Assembly (NCBI GenBank): GCA_021737565.1
Contig: JAIPDS010000009.1
Coordinates: 1-55,766, forward strand
DNA length: 55,766 nucleotides
Direction of reading: 5' to 3'
Source: Desulfobacteraceae bacterium
GTDB lineage: Bacteria > Desulfobacterota > Desulfobacteria > Desulfobacterales > Desulfosalsimonadaceae
Shown here: one piece after another, positions 26,199 to 35,116 of the stretch
Layout of the letters: the number at the start of each line of letters is the position of its first letter
Numbering within the stretch: the first letter of the stretch is position 1
Notes under the pieces: model-generated
Database searches by the model: none
Told to the model about the DNA's origin: nothing
Seen by the model: only the letters and a program-made list of their open reading frames with translations
Translations under genes and position numbers: made by a program

Positions 26199-26773
26199 CA
26201 GTAAATAAATTCAATACTGTGCCAGTCGGTTTTAAAGTCCCAGAGGGATACAAAAAATAAAACATAGTCCAGGTAAAAAGGCAGCTCAACCTTGTCGAGC
26301 TCGGCCATTGCGCTGATTCTGTAACGTTTGTCCTCTTCGAGTTTTTTTATCAGGGCAATCGGCAGGCTTTTTATTTCCGACATCCATTTCTGCGCCTCTT
26401 CAAAGCTATCCGTGGTCAGCGCGCGGTTGTCTTCCCATGACCGTTTTACCGTAAACCTTTTTTTCAGGGTTTCGTATTTGACCGTATGGGTGACCCTGTG
26501 CTCGGCTATGGTTTTGTTGGGTATGAGCAGCGGGTTTATTTTTTCCACGACGATTCTGAATGTGAAAGAGGTGGGTATTCCGTTTAATATGGCCTGGTTC
26601 ATCTTTTCAGTAAAAGCACCCTTCACCTTGACAAAAAGGAGCAGATTGTCGCGCGTGTTGCCCGCCACCATGTCGGCAAGCCTTGCTTCCTCAGCGCACA
26701 ATTCTGTCGGGGTCGCGACTGCAAGCAGTAAAAATACCGCAAAGAATTTTATCAGCATCCGATGTTTCGCCAT
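26198..26773 (-). CDS. Exported DUF4390 protein
   Basis: ATG 26773 is chosen for the CCGGAGA site just upstream; the frame to 26869 overlaps lpxC and is not supported. A signal peptide (AKHRMLIKFFAVFLLLAVAT ... LCAEEA) precedes a domain of about 165 residues with DNLLLFVKVKGAFTEKMNQA, HRVTHTVKYETL and a final hydrophobic LPFYLDYVLFFVSLWDFKTD. This is the DUF4390 layout, found next to NtrY-like kinases in many Desulfobacterota and Geobacterales. Function is unknown; its location suggests it informs the kinase about the envelope. Confidence 0.85.
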   Translation of the reverse strand: MAKHRMLIKFFAVFLLLAVATPTELCAEEARLADMVAGNTRDNLLLFVKVKGAFTEKMNQAILNGIPTSFTFRIVVEKINPLLIPNKTIAEHRVTHTVKYETLKKRFTVKRSWEDNRALTTDSFEEAQKWMSEIKSLPIALIKKLEEDKRYRISAMAELDKVELPFYLDYVLFFVSLWDFKTDWHSIEFIY

Positions 26774-26834
26774 ATTTTCTCCGGAAACAGGGCCGGGGGG
26801 CCTGATGGATTTTTTGGTTTCTTTATTTTTCGGT

Positions 26835-27785
26835 TTAGCGGCAAACCGCTGTGGCGTCCATCGTTTCAATGGTGGCGGTTTTCCAGTGCTTTTTCTTTTT
26901 GAAGAAAGTTTTCAGGAATTCATGGTTGAAATTGTGCCCGGACTTATAAAGGCATATTCGTCCGAGAATAGGGAGACCCAGGAGGGAAAAGTCTCCGATG
27001 CAATCCAGGATTTTGTGCCGGACGAATTCATCGGGCCAGCGAAGCCCTTCTTCATTTACCACCCCGTTTTCGTCTATGGCCACGGCGTTTTCAAGAGATC
27101 CGCCCCGGGCCAGTCCATAGAATTTTAAAAGTTCCAGTTCGTGCATGAATCCGAAGGTTCTTGCTCCGGAAATTTCGGATTCAAACCGGTCGTCGTCTAT
27201 CTCCAGCTCATAGCTCTGGCGGCCGATGGCCGGATGGTCAAATTCTATAGTGCATGAAATAATTCTGCGCTCATCGGGATATAGACAAACGGACTTGTCC
27301 CGGTTTTCAAGCAATATGGGCTTCAGGATTACGAAATAGAACCTGGGCGCCTCCTGTCTGACTATGCCCTTTTCCCTGATGGCCCGGGTAAAAACCGCGG
27401 CGCTGCCGTCCATTATGGGAAGTTCATATTCGTCTACCTCCATAAGAGCGTTGTCTATGGAAAGTCCCGAAAGGGCCGCCATCAGGTGTTCGACCGTGGA
27501 GACGATGCATCCGTTTTCACCTATTACGGTTGCAAGGCTGGTGTCGACCACCCGGTTGAAATTTCCGGCTACCATCGGTTTTGCAGGCAGGTCCACCCGC
27601 CTGAAACGTATACCGAAGTTCGGGGGTGCCGGGTGTATTATAAGATTTACTGTTTTTCCCGAGTGTACTCCCTGGCCTGTAAACGAAACCGGTGCACCCA
27701 GGGTCCGCTGCATTTTATATAGTCCCATGGGGATTTGTTGTCCTGCCGCATTATATGGATTTGCGGGAAAAAGAAGTTTCTGCAT
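26835..27785 (-). CDS. lpxC: UDP-3-O-acyl-N-acetylglucosamine deacetylase
   Basis: It is the committed zinc-dependent step of lipid A synthesis. Signatures are GQGVHSGKTV, STVEHLMAALSGL (zinc His), ELPIMDGSA, ARTFGF, DEFVRHKILDCIGD (zinc His and Asp) and GHNFNHEF (catalytic His). The start is uncertain: ATG 27785 gives 316 residues; ATG 27728 (MGLYKMQRTLG) matches the usual N-terminus better, but neither has a strong ribosome site. The gene ends 61 bases before the DUF4390 start and shares orientation with the NtrYX pair, pointing to envelope control. Confidence 0.94.
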   Translation of the reverse strand: MQKLLFPANPYNAAGQQIPMGLYKMQRTLGAPVSFTGQGVHSGKTVNLIIHPAPPNFGIRFRRVDLPAKPMVAGNFNRVVDTSLATVIGENGCIVSTVEHLMAALSGLSIDNALMEVDEYELPIMDGSAAVFTRAIREKGIVRQEAPRFYFVILKPILLENRDKSVCLYPDERRIISCTIEFDHPAIGRQSYELEIDDDRFESEISGARTFGFMHELELLKFYGLARGGSLENAVAIDENGVVNEEGLRWPDEFVRHKILDCIGDFSLLGLPILGRICLYKSGHNFNHEFLKTFFKKKKHWKTATIETMDATAVCR

Positions 27786-27978
27786 TCCCGTTCGCTTTTT
27801 GTTAATATTTTATATATCGGATTATAAATCAAATTGCAATGCAGAGAGCAAAGCGATTTTTCAATTGTTACCAAACTCCCCCTTTGCTATATTGCTTTTT
27901 AATTATCGGCGGAAGTTCGGTTTGATAGGGTATTTTAACCGGCACCAGTAATAAAGCACCTGCAGCAGGGGAGATACA

Positions 27979-29505
27979 TTGCTGTCAAAAGTTTTCACCG
28001 GTGCGGTAATGGGAATCAATGGCCTGGTTATGGAAGTCGAGGTCGATATAGCAAAGGGACTGCCGGCTTTTTTCACGGTGGGCCTTCCAGAGGCCGCTGT
28101 TCGCGAAAGCCGTGAAAGGGTAAAATCTGCTATTGTAAATTGCGGATATGAATTTCCCGATGACAGGATTACCGTCAATCTTGCCCCTGCCGGTATTAAA
28201 AAGGAGGGCACCGGCTTTGATCTTCCCATTGCAGTGGGGATTTTGTCCGCATCCGGTGTTGTGCAGGAAGGCGCCTCTGAACCGTATTTGTTGCTCGGTG
28301 AACTGGCCCTGGACGGACGCATCAAGCCGGTAAGCGGGTGTCTTCCCGTGGCCGTGGCCGCAAAGGATGCGGGTTTTTCAGGTGTTCTGGTGCCTTATGA
28401 GAACCGGCGTGAAGCCGCCGTGGTGGAAGGATTGAACGTCTATCCTGTTTCCCGCCTCTTTGAGGCGGTTGATTTCCTTCGCGGACAGCGCAATATTGAA
28501 GCCCAGTCGCATGAAACGTTTTATGATCCAAAAGCGGGATTAGATATTGAAGCCGATTTTTTCGAAGTAGCCGGCCAGGCCCATGTAAAGCGGGCGCTGG
28601 AAATCGCGGCTGCAGGGGCTCATAATGTGATTATGAGCGGGCCGCCCGGTTCGGGCAAAACCATGCTGGCAAGGAGATTTGCCGGGATCGTGCCGCCTAT
28701 GACCTTTGATGAATCCCTTGAAACCACGAAGATATTCAGCGTGGCGGGGATGCTTGAAAAAGATCAAGCCCTTGTAACGAGGCGGCCTTTCCGGGCCCCG
28801 CATCATACGGTTTCCGATGCCGGTCTGGTGGGAGGCGGTAATATGCCTCGTCCGGGCGAGGTGAGCCTGGCGCATAACGGCGTGCTTTTTCTTGATGAGT
28901 TGCCCGAGTTTAAAAAAAGCGTGCTGGAGGTGCTGCGCCAGCCACTGGAGCAGCGGAAGGTTACTATTTCAAGGGCTTCTGTTTCCCTGTCATACCCGGC
29001 CGATTTTACGCTGATCGCGGCTATGAATCCCTGCCCCTGCGGATATTACTCGGATCCGGTTCATGCGTGCAGGTGTAGTTCCGCCCGGATCGAGAGATAC
29101 CGAAACAGACTGTCCGGACCGCTTCTTGACAGGATTGATATACATATAGAGGTGCCGGCAGTCAAATACGCGGAACTGGCGGGTGAAAAACCTGCCGAAT
29201 CATCCGCCGATATCCGCAGGCGGGTTGTGAGCGCCAGAAGGATTCAGGAAAAGCGCTTTGAGCGAACCCGGATAAATACCAATGCAGCCATGAAAAACAG
29301 GCATATAAAAAAGTATTGCGCCTTGGACGGCGAATCCGGCGACATTCTGGGAAAAGCCGCCGAAAGACTGGGCCTTTCCGCCCGGGCCTGCCACCGCATT
29401 TTAAAAATCGCCCGCACAATCGCGGATATGGACGGAGCCCCTGAAATCAGGCCGCCGCATATTTTGGAGGCAGTCGGCTACAGGAGCATGGACAGACCCC
29501 TTTAG
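27979..29505 (+). CDS. comM: YifB/ComM family Mg-chelatase-like AAA+ ATPase
   Basis: ComM is a hexameric helicase that promotes branch migration during integration of transforming DNA. The N-terminal domain (1-170; GINGLVMEVEVDIAKGLPAF, SRERVKSAI, APAGIKKEG) is followed by the AAA+ core with Walker A GPPGSGKTML, RPFRAPHHTVSDAGLVGGG, Walker B FLDELPEF, and AMNPCPCGYY. The C-terminal lid has RLGLSARACHRILKIARTIAD. TTG 27979 with GGGGAGA upstream is the start; 508 residues is normal. Part of its 3' end is repeated at 34855-34920. Confidence 0.94.
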   Translation: MLSKVFTGAVMGINGLVMEVEVDIAKGLPAFFTVGLPEAAVRESRERVKSAIVNCGYEFPDDRITVNLAPAGIKKEGTGFDLPIAVGILSASGVVQEGASEPYLLLGELALDGRIKPVSGCLPVAVAAKDAGFSGVLVPYENRREAAVVEGLNVYPVSRLFEAVDFLRGQRNIEAQSHETFYDPKAGLDIEADFFEVAGQAHVKRALEIAAAGAHNVIMSGPPGSGKTMLARRFAGIVPPMTFDESLETTKIFSVAGMLEKDQALVTRRPFRAPHHTVSDAGLVGGGNMPRPGEVSLAHNGVLFLDELPEFKKSVLEVLRQPLEQRKVTISRASVSLSYPADFTLIAAMNPCPCGYYSDPVHACRCSSARIERYRNRLSGPLLDRIDIHIEVPAVKYAELAGEKPAESSADIRRRVVSARRIQEKRFERTRINTNAAMKNRHIKKYCALDGESGDILGKAAERLGLSARACHRILKIARTIADMDGAPEIRPPHILEAVGYRSMDRPL

Positions 29506-29619
29506 GGGGTGGATCCGTCCCGGAAATATTGTCTCGAATTTCGTGCCCCGATATTCATATTTATTGGTTGCGGGCATTAAACTTAAAAGACAGGTTCTTT
29601 GGACTGTTGATCAGGAACC

Positions 29620-30786
29620 GTGAGTATGGAGAAAACCTTGATACCTTATGATGTCTGGGCTGAAATCGATCTGACGGCTGTGGAGCAAAACGTTCGCAAT
29701 CTAAAGGCAGCCTTAAACCCAGCCACCCGGCTTATGGCGGTGGTAAAAGCCGACGGCTACGGCCATGGCGCAGTGCCGGCGGCCTGTTCGGCCCTTGCCG
29801 CGGGCGCCGACTGTCTGGCTGTGGCCCGTATGGGAGAAGCTGTAGAACTCAGGCATGCAGGCATCACATGCCCGCTCCTGATATTCGGGCACACACCCCC
29901 CGGGTTTGCCTCTAAATTGCTGGCTTATAATCTGATTCAGACGGTTTCCTCCTTTAAGTACGCAAATGAACTCTCCGGCAGGGCAAGTGCAGAAGGCCGG
30001 AGCCTGCGGGTGCATGTAAACATAGATACGGGCATGGGACGACTTGGAATTACGGCCAAGGGGGGTGAACACGAAAAGGGGTTTAATGACCCGGCTGATG
30101 AAATCGAGGCCATATGCGGTCTCAAGGGTCTTACAGCAGAAGGTGCATATACTCACTTTGCAACCGCTGATGAAAAGGACAAGACCAATGCGGGCATGCA
30201 GTTTGATCTGTTCAAACAGATTATTTCCCGGCTGCGGCAAAGGGATATAATCTTTGATACCGTCCATGCCGCAAACAGCGCCGCGGCTCTGGACATGCCG
30301 GAAACGCATCTTGACATGGTCCGTCTGGGCATAAGCATATACGGTCACTATCCCTCCGATGAAACAGAAAACCGCGGAATAAAGCTGGTGCCGGCCATGA
30401 CTGTAAGAGCCCGTATAGTTCATCTAAAGCAAGTTGGCCCGGGCTTTAAAGTCAGCTACGGGTGGACGGGGCAGACCCGTAAAAAAACAGTTATCGCCAC
30501 CGTGGCGGCCGGATATGCGGACGGGCTTTCAAGGCTTCTTTCATCATCAGGATTCATGCTGATCCGGGGCATGAAGGCTCCGATTATAGGGCGAATATGC
30601 ATGGACCATGTAATGCTTGACGTGGGGCGTATTTCAAACGTGGAGTGCGGAGATGCGGCCCTTGTCTTCGGCCGGGATGCCTATGGCGAAATTCCGGCCG
30701 AAGTTCTTGCCCGAAAGCTGAATACCATCAACTACGAGGTGCTTTCAGGAATTTCCTATCGGGTCCCCCGTATATACCGTAAATAG
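29620..30786 (+). CDS. alr: Alanine racemase
   Basis: It makes D-alanine for peptidoglycan with PLP. The PLP lysine is in MAVVKADGYGHG, HVNIDTGMGRLG binds the cofactor phosphate region, and the catalytic Tyr is in FKVSYGWTG; VAAGYADGLSR, GRICMDHVMLDV and YEVLSGISYRVPRIY complete the barrel and beta domain. GTG 29620 has CAGGA in reach; ATG 29626 is equally possible. Length is 388. Its last 48 bases plus about 80 bases of downstream sequence recur at 34924-35053. Confidence 0.95.
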   Translation: MSMEKTLIPYDVWAEIDLTAVEQNVRNLKAALNPATRLMAVVKADGYGHGAVPAACSALAAGADCLAVARMGEAVELRHAGITCPLLIFGHTPPGFASKLLAYNLIQTVSSFKYANELSGRASAEGRSLRVHVNIDTGMGRLGITAKGGEHEKGFNDPADEIEAICGLKGLTAEGAYTHFATADEKDKTNAGMQFDLFKQIISRLRQRDIIFDTVHAANSAAALDMPETHLDMVRLGISIYGHYPSDETENRGIKLVPAMTVRARIVHLKQVGPGFKVSYGWTGQTRKKTVIATVAAGYADGLSRLLSSSGFMLIRGMKAPIIGRICMDHVMLDVGRISNVECGDAALVFGRDAYGEIPAEVLARKLNTINYEVLSGISYRVPRIYRK

Positions 30787-30868
30787 AGAATCCCGTAAGC
30801 CACAATATTTTGTATTAAAATCTGTAGAAATCCTATATTTGGCATGTTGGATAAAGCGGAAATACAAC
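30739..30868. repeat. Direct repeat, copy 1 (end of alr and following spacer)
   Basis: These 130 bases cover the last 16 codons of alr and the next 80 bases. They match 34924-35053 at all but about six or seven positions. The intact gene shows that this is the original copy. Confidence 0.9.
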
Positions 30869-30993
30869 AATCCGGGGCTGCCTCCTGTTGGCTTAACCTC
30901 TTTTCCGTGTTAAAAAAAGGGATTGTTTTAAAATGATTTTTATCCCACTATTGCGAATACAGCGTGTTTACAAAATCCAAGTTAGGAAGACCA

Positions 30994-31869
30994 ATGACTA
31001 ATCCGCGCCATTATTTATTTTTCATGTTCGTTTATCTGATTATCGTAGCGGTCGTCTGCGGGCTTTTATATGCGCCGCTTAAAGACGCTTTTATGGCAAA
31101 CTGGGGATTTAACCTGCTAATTCTTGGCGTCCTTGCTGTCGGAATCGTGATCAATATGTTTCAGGTTCTGCGTCTTGAACCTGAAATAAACTGGATACAA
31201 ATGTTTCGCACCGGCGAGGTGGGACTTTCAGTCGCTCATCCGCCTAAGCTGTTAAATCCCCTGGCCCGCCATCTCTCAGAAATCCACCGGGATCGTTTCC
31301 GCTTGTCCGCCTTATCGCTTCAGACGGTTTTGGAAGGGATCCGCGGACGCCTTGAGGAATCAAGAGAAATATCCCGCTATATAATCGGCTTGCTTATTTT
31401 TCTGGGCCTTCTCGGAACGTTCTGGGGTCTTTTGGAAACCATAGGTGACGTAGCTCAGGTTATCAGTGCCTTGGAGGTAGGCACTGAAAATATGCCGCTT
31501 TTTTTTGAAAATCTCAAAAGCGGCCTCCAGGAGCCCTTGCAGGGCATGGGCACAGCCTTCAGTTCTTCGCTTTTCGGTCTGGGTGGCTCCCTGGTATTGG
31601 GATTTTTGGATATCCAAGCCGGGCATGCCCAGAACCGGTTTTTCAATGAAATGGAGGAATGGCTTACAGGTGTTACCTCGTTGATAGACAAGGATGTGGC
31701 CCCGGATGAAAAGACGGGCCGTTCTTTGCCGGAGGCTGACCGGAATCAGTATTTTATTGAATCGTTGATTGCGGAACTGAAAGAAAACAATCGGAGAATT
31801 GAAAAATTACTGCATGAGCATCAATCTGAAGGCCCTGCTTCCGGTACGAACGAGGGAGATGAAAATTAA
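30994..31869 (+). CDS. MotA/TolQ/ExbB-type proton-channel subunit
   Basis: ATG 30994 is chosen for TAGGAAG just upstream; an earlier GTG 30964 lacks one. TM1 (about 8-28) and TM2 (about 35-55) are followed by a cytoplasmic loop with LARHLSEIHRDRF, TM3 (YIIGLLIFLGLLGTFWGLLE) and TM4 (GTAFSSSLFGLGGSLVLGFL). The last two and the Gly/Thr pattern are typical of the MotA/ExbB pore. The tail has about 80 cytoplasmic residues. It is 3 bases from its MotB-like partner. There are no flagellar genes nearby, so this is a stator-like ion motor of unknown load. Confidence 0.88.
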   Translation: MTNPRHYLFFMFVYLIIVAVVCGLLYAPLKDAFMANWGFNLLILGVLAVGIVINMFQVLRLEPEINWIQMFRTGEVGLSVAHPPKLLNPLARHLSEIHRDRFRLSALSLQTVLEGIRGRLEESREISRYIIGLLIFLGLLGTFWGLLETIGDVAQVISALEVGTENMPLFFENLKSGLQEPLQGMGTAFSSSLFGLGGSLVLGFLDIQAGHAQNRFFNEMEEWLTGVTSLIDKDVAPDEKTGRSLPEADRNQYFIESLIAELKENNRRIEKLLHEHQSEGPASGTNEGDEN

Positions 31870-31872
31870 ATC

Positions 31873-33150
31873 ATGCGTTCTTTCGGCATAAAAAGCCATC
31901 AATCTATAAGTGTTTGGCCCGGATACGTGGATGTGCTCTCAGCCCTTCTAATGGTGGTCATCTTTGTTGTGATGATTTTTACCGTGGTTCAGTTTCTTTT
32001 AGGTGAGGTTATCACCGGGCAAAAAGACGAGCTTGCCGAGCTGCATAAGAGAATAAGTGAACTAACTCAGGAACTTGGAATCGAGAAAGAGAAGGGCCGG
32101 GAACTTTCCGCTCAGGTTACCGAACTGTCCGGTATGATAGAAAACCTGCAGACCGAGCGTGAAGAATTTGTCGATAAGGTTGAATCCCTTTCAGCAGAGT
32201 CAGAAAAGGACAAGGCCAAAATCGAAAAACAGCTGCGTTTGATCACAAGCCTTCAGGAAGACATTGCAGCTTTGCGCCAGGTGCGTGACAGACTGGAAAA
32301 GCAGGTGGGCACGCTTTCTGCAAATCTTGAAAAACGAAATACAGAAGTGGGCAACCTTAGGGATCGTTCCAAAAAACTGGAAACGCGCCTTGCCGAATTA
32401 AAAGAAAGGACGCATTTGGCCCAGGAGAAAATCAAGGAAAAAGATATACGCATCCAGGCCCTTAATGCCTTGGTTGGGGAGCAGAAAGAGGCTCTGGAAA
32501 AGCAGCGTAAACTGACTGCGGATGCCCGTTCCGAAATTGCTCTTCTCAGGCGCCGAATAGAAGGACTGCGGAGTCAGCTGGAGGAAATAAGTCAGGCGCT
32601 GACAGCAGCTGAAAAAGAAAAATCAGCCAAAGAGGCAGAAATCAAGAAACTGGGGAAAAGACTAAACATTGTTCTTGCAAGGGAGGTCAATCGACTCAAT
32701 CGTTATCGGTCTGATTTTTTTGGCCGTTTAAGCAAAATATTAAGCGATGTTCCATACGTGCGAATTGAGGGTGACCGGTTTGTGTTCCAGGCCGAACTTC
32801 TTTTCGACTCCGGATCTGCCGATTTGCGGCCGGATGGCAAAAAACACCTTGAAAAACTGGCCGGGGAACTAAAGAAAATATCCGAAAAGATCCCAGATGA
32901 TATTGATTGGGTGCTGCGAATTGACGGTCATACTGATAAAAGACCAATTCAAACAAAACGATTCAAGTCTAACTGGGAACTCTCAACTGCAAGAGCTGTG
33001 GAAGTGGTCAAATTTCTGGCCGAGCAGGGAATCCCTGAGAAACGAATGGCTGCGGCCGGTTTCAGCAAGTTCCATCCTCTTGACCCGGTGGATACCCCTG
33101 AGGCGTATCAAAAAAACCGGCGCATCGAAATCAAGCTGACCGCTCGTTAA
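31873..33150 (+). CDS. MotB-like OmpA-domain protein with long coiled coil
   Basis: A single TM near the N-terminus carries the ion-path acid: VWPGYVDVLSALLMVVIFVV (Asp20). This WPG(Y/F)VD form is known from MotB-like peptidoglycan-binding proteins outside flagella. About residues 45-275 are an unbroken charged coiled coil. The OmpA/peptidoglycan domain (about 300-425) has LLFDSGSADLRPDGKKHL, IDGHTDKRPI, NWELSTARAVEVVKFL and NRRIEIKL. With the preceding channel it makes a complete stator unit. The coiled coil of about 230 residues is far longer than the flagellar MotB plug-linker, so it could span much of the periplasm. Confidence 0.88.
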   Translation: MRSFGIKSHQSISVWPGYVDVLSALLMVVIFVVMIFTVVQFLLGEVITGQKDELAELHKRISELTQELGIEKEKGRELSAQVTELSGMIENLQTEREEFVDKVESLSAESEKDKAKIEKQLRLITSLQEDIAALRQVRDRLEKQVGTLSANLEKRNTEVGNLRDRSKKLETRLAELKERTHLAQEKIKEKDIRIQALNALVGEQKEALEKQRKLTADARSEIALLRRRIEGLRSQLEEISQALTAAEKEKSAKEAEIKKLGKRLNIVLAREVNRLNRYRSDFFGRLSKILSDVPYVRIEGDRFVFQAELLFDSGSADLRPDGKKHLEKLAGELKKISEKIPDDIDWVLRIDGHTDKRPIQTKRFKSNWELSTARAVEVVKFLAEQGIPEKRMAAAGFSKFHPLDPVDTPEAYQKNRRIEIKLTAR

Positions 33151-33465
33151 ATATTTTCGTTTTATTCCTTCTTTGCGGGGTATTGCTTACAGGCCCTTTT
33201 TAGGATTTCAGTCTTTGAGCACAATAGGTCCAATATTTGACATCATGTTCCTGCTCCGGTAATATTCGGGGTATTAATTTTTTATCTGTTCTTTTCTTTT
33301 TCAAAAACTGAACGGTTATGAGTATCCCATGCTATTTTTACGTGTTCCTTCTGTTTTTAATACTCTCCCCCCTATTGCCCTTGTTAATTTCCTTGGTACC
33401 GAAGGCATGAGGATAGGCTCCTTTCATAGAAACTTTTCCGGGAGATACCCTGAAAGGACAAAACC
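33151..33465. other. Intergenic stretch between the two OmpA genes
   Basis: The 315 bases contain no open frame with a ribosome site and no clear terminator. It is T-rich (several TTTT runs). A 13-base string CATAGAAACTTTT at 33425-33437 occurs again at 34823-34835, after the next gene, with similar following bases. Confidence 0.5.
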
Positions 33466-34797
33466 ATGAAAAAGACAATTATTGTAAGTATCCTTTCCGT
33501 CATACTCGCAGCCGCCATAGTTTTCAATTTTCTGCTCTATAAAAAGCTTACAGATTCAAGGAAAACCGTCCAAGAATACCGGGAGGAGATCCGAACTCTT
33601 GAATCCAAGGTGGAAGGAAAGCAAAAGACCCTTGAAAAACTGGAAGAAAAGGCTGCCGAAAACCGGAGCCTTGAATCAAAACTTCATACAGTTGAAGACC
33701 AGGTTCGAACACTTAAAACGCGTGTCGCCGAGCTATTGGACCAGAAGGACAAGCAGCAAAAAAAATATGAGGCAACGATCAAGGAGTTGAAGGCAAGTCT
33801 GGCCAGCAGGGAGGAAAGGGTCTCAAGCCTTCAAAAGGATCTGCAGGAATCTGAAGAAGCCAGAAAAAATTTGGAGACCACAATCGAAGGTCAAAAACGA
33901 TCCATTGGGGAACTGGAAGATAGAATCGCCGATCTTCAGGCCCAAAACAAATCTCTTGAAAAAGAATTGGCTCAGTACCGGCAAAAAGAATCCACATATA
34001 CTCAAAGGATCCAGGAGCTGAGCAACAAACTGGAGCGTCAGCAGGAAAGAGAACAGAAGGAAGAAGCCGCTCTTATGTCCAATATTCAAGAACTCAAGGA
34101 AAGCGAGCAAAGCCTTGAGGATAAAATAGAGGCCAGAGAAGACAGCATTTCCAAACTTGAAAAACAGGTCCAACATACAAAGCAGGAGAAGCAAATCATC
34201 AAAGAGGAGCTCAAGGAAAACAAGGACCTTTTAAAAGGACTTCAGGAAAGGATAGCCCGGGTCAGGCAGGAAAGAGAAAGCATGCAAAAGGAGCTTGAAC
34301 AGTTGCGATCCACCTTTAAAACACTGGTGGCGGATCTGAAGGAAAAGGTGGAGCAGAAGGGAGTTACCATCGAAAAGCTTCGCGGTGAACTAAGCGTAAC
34401 TTTAGTGGACAAGGTGTTATTTGATTCGGGAGAGGCTACTATCCGTCCGGAAGGGCGGGAAGTACTCCAAAGCCTTGCGGATGTCCTCATGAAAGAGGAA
34501 CAGAAAAGTATTCGCGTTGTCGGTCACACTGACAATGTTCCTATCGGGCCTCAACTCAAGGATAAATTCCCTACAAACTGGGAACTTTCTGTTGCCAGGG
34601 CCACCAGAGTTGTCCGTGTCCTGGACCGCTTTCTGGATCCGGACCGCATGGAGGCGGTTGGGTGTTCATTTTATGACCCGGTTGCCAGCAACGATACTGA
34701 GGAGGGAAGGGCAAAAAACAGAAGGGTGGAGATAATGATCGCCCCCCGGTTGATAGATTACCAGGCCCAGAAAGCAGATACAGAACCCGGAAGTTGA
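33466..34797 (+). CDS. Membrane-anchored coiled-coil protein with OmpA domain
   Basis: TM (residues about 4-23, IIVSILSVILAAAIVFNFLL) then one continuous coiled coil from about 30 to 300, rich in E, K, Q and R, followed by an OmpA peptidoglycan-binding domain (about 315-430): KVLFDSGEATIRPEGREVL, VVGHTDNVPI, NWELSVARATRVVRVL and NRRVEIMI. It resembles the MotB-like neighbour in plan but its TM lacks an Asp, so it is unlikely to conduct ions. It could be a passive strut or partner reaching the cell wall. AAAGGA precedes the ATG. The gene is separated by 315 bases from its neighbour, so it may have its own promoter. Confidence 0.85.
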   Translation: MKKTIIVSILSVILAAAIVFNFLLYKKLTDSRKTVQEYREEIRTLESKVEGKQKTLEKLEEKAAENRSLESKLHTVEDQVRTLKTRVAELLDQKDKQQKKYEATIKELKASLASREERVSSLQKDLQESEEARKNLETTIEGQKRSIGELEDRIADLQAQNKSLEKELAQYRQKESTYTQRIQELSNKLERQQEREQKEEAALMSNIQELKESEQSLEDKIEAREDSISKLEKQVQHTKQEKQIIKEELKENKDLLKGLQERIARVRQERESMQKELEQLRSTFKTLVADLKEKVEQKGVTIEKLRGELSVTLVDKVLFDSGEATIRPEGREVLQSLADVLMKEEQKSIRVVGHTDNVPIGPQLKDKFPTNWELSVARATRVVRVLDRFLDPDRMEAVGCSFYDPVASNDTEEGRAKNRRVEIMIAPRLIDYQAQKADTEPGS

Positions 34798-34854
34798 ACA
34801 GCTTTAAGACAACCTATATCCCCATAGAAACTTTTCGGGGGATATTAGTCGGAT

Positions 34855-34920
34855 AAAGACCGGGCTTTTTTTGCCCGGGCCTGTCCTCGCATTTTAAAAA
34901 TCGCCCACACAATCTCGGAT
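34855..34920 (+). pseudogene. Fragment of comM 3' region
   Basis: It aligns with comM bases 29363-29427 (ARACPRILKIAHTISD against ARACHRILKIARTIAD), with several changes and one inserted base. Three bases after it, the copied alr tail begins, in the same reading frame (VLTGISYWVPRIYRK, stop). The intervening 1.3 kb of comM end and alr are deleted, so this is a scar of a duplicated comM-alr region. Confidence 0.8.
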
Positions 34921-34923
34921 TCA

Positions 34924-35053
34924 GTGCTTACAGGAATTTCCTATTGGGTCCCCCGTATATACCGCAAATAGAGAATCCCGTAAGCCACAATATCTTGTAT
35001 TAAAATCTGTAGAAATCCTATATTTGGCATGTTGGATAAAGCAGTAATACAAT
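34924..35053. repeat. Direct repeat, copy 2 (alr tail and spacer)
   Basis: It matches 30739-30868 at about 95 percent by eye. It contains the last 16 alr codons and the spacer that follows alr. With copy 1 it brackets the stator-like block. Confidence 0.9.
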
Positions 35054-35087
35054 GATTTTGTGCAGTAAATCGTTTCGTCAAAATTTC

Positions 35088-35116
35088 TTGACAATAAAAA
35101 TGCCGGGTGTTAGATA
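35088..35116 (+). promoter_or_regulatory. Probable aprBA promoter
   Basis: A perfect TTGACA (35088-35093) is followed after 17 bases by TAGATA (35111-35116) with an extended TG element at 35108-35109. It lies right after the repeat scar. Transcription from about 35123 would give a leader of about 290 bases before aprB. Confidence 0.55.

Noticed and set aside
30994-33150. Zorya anti-phage system (ZorA/ZorB)
   Set aside because: The channel and MotB-like pair are similar in general plan, but the channel lacks the long cytoplasmic tail and no ZorC, ZorD or ZorE gene is nearby.
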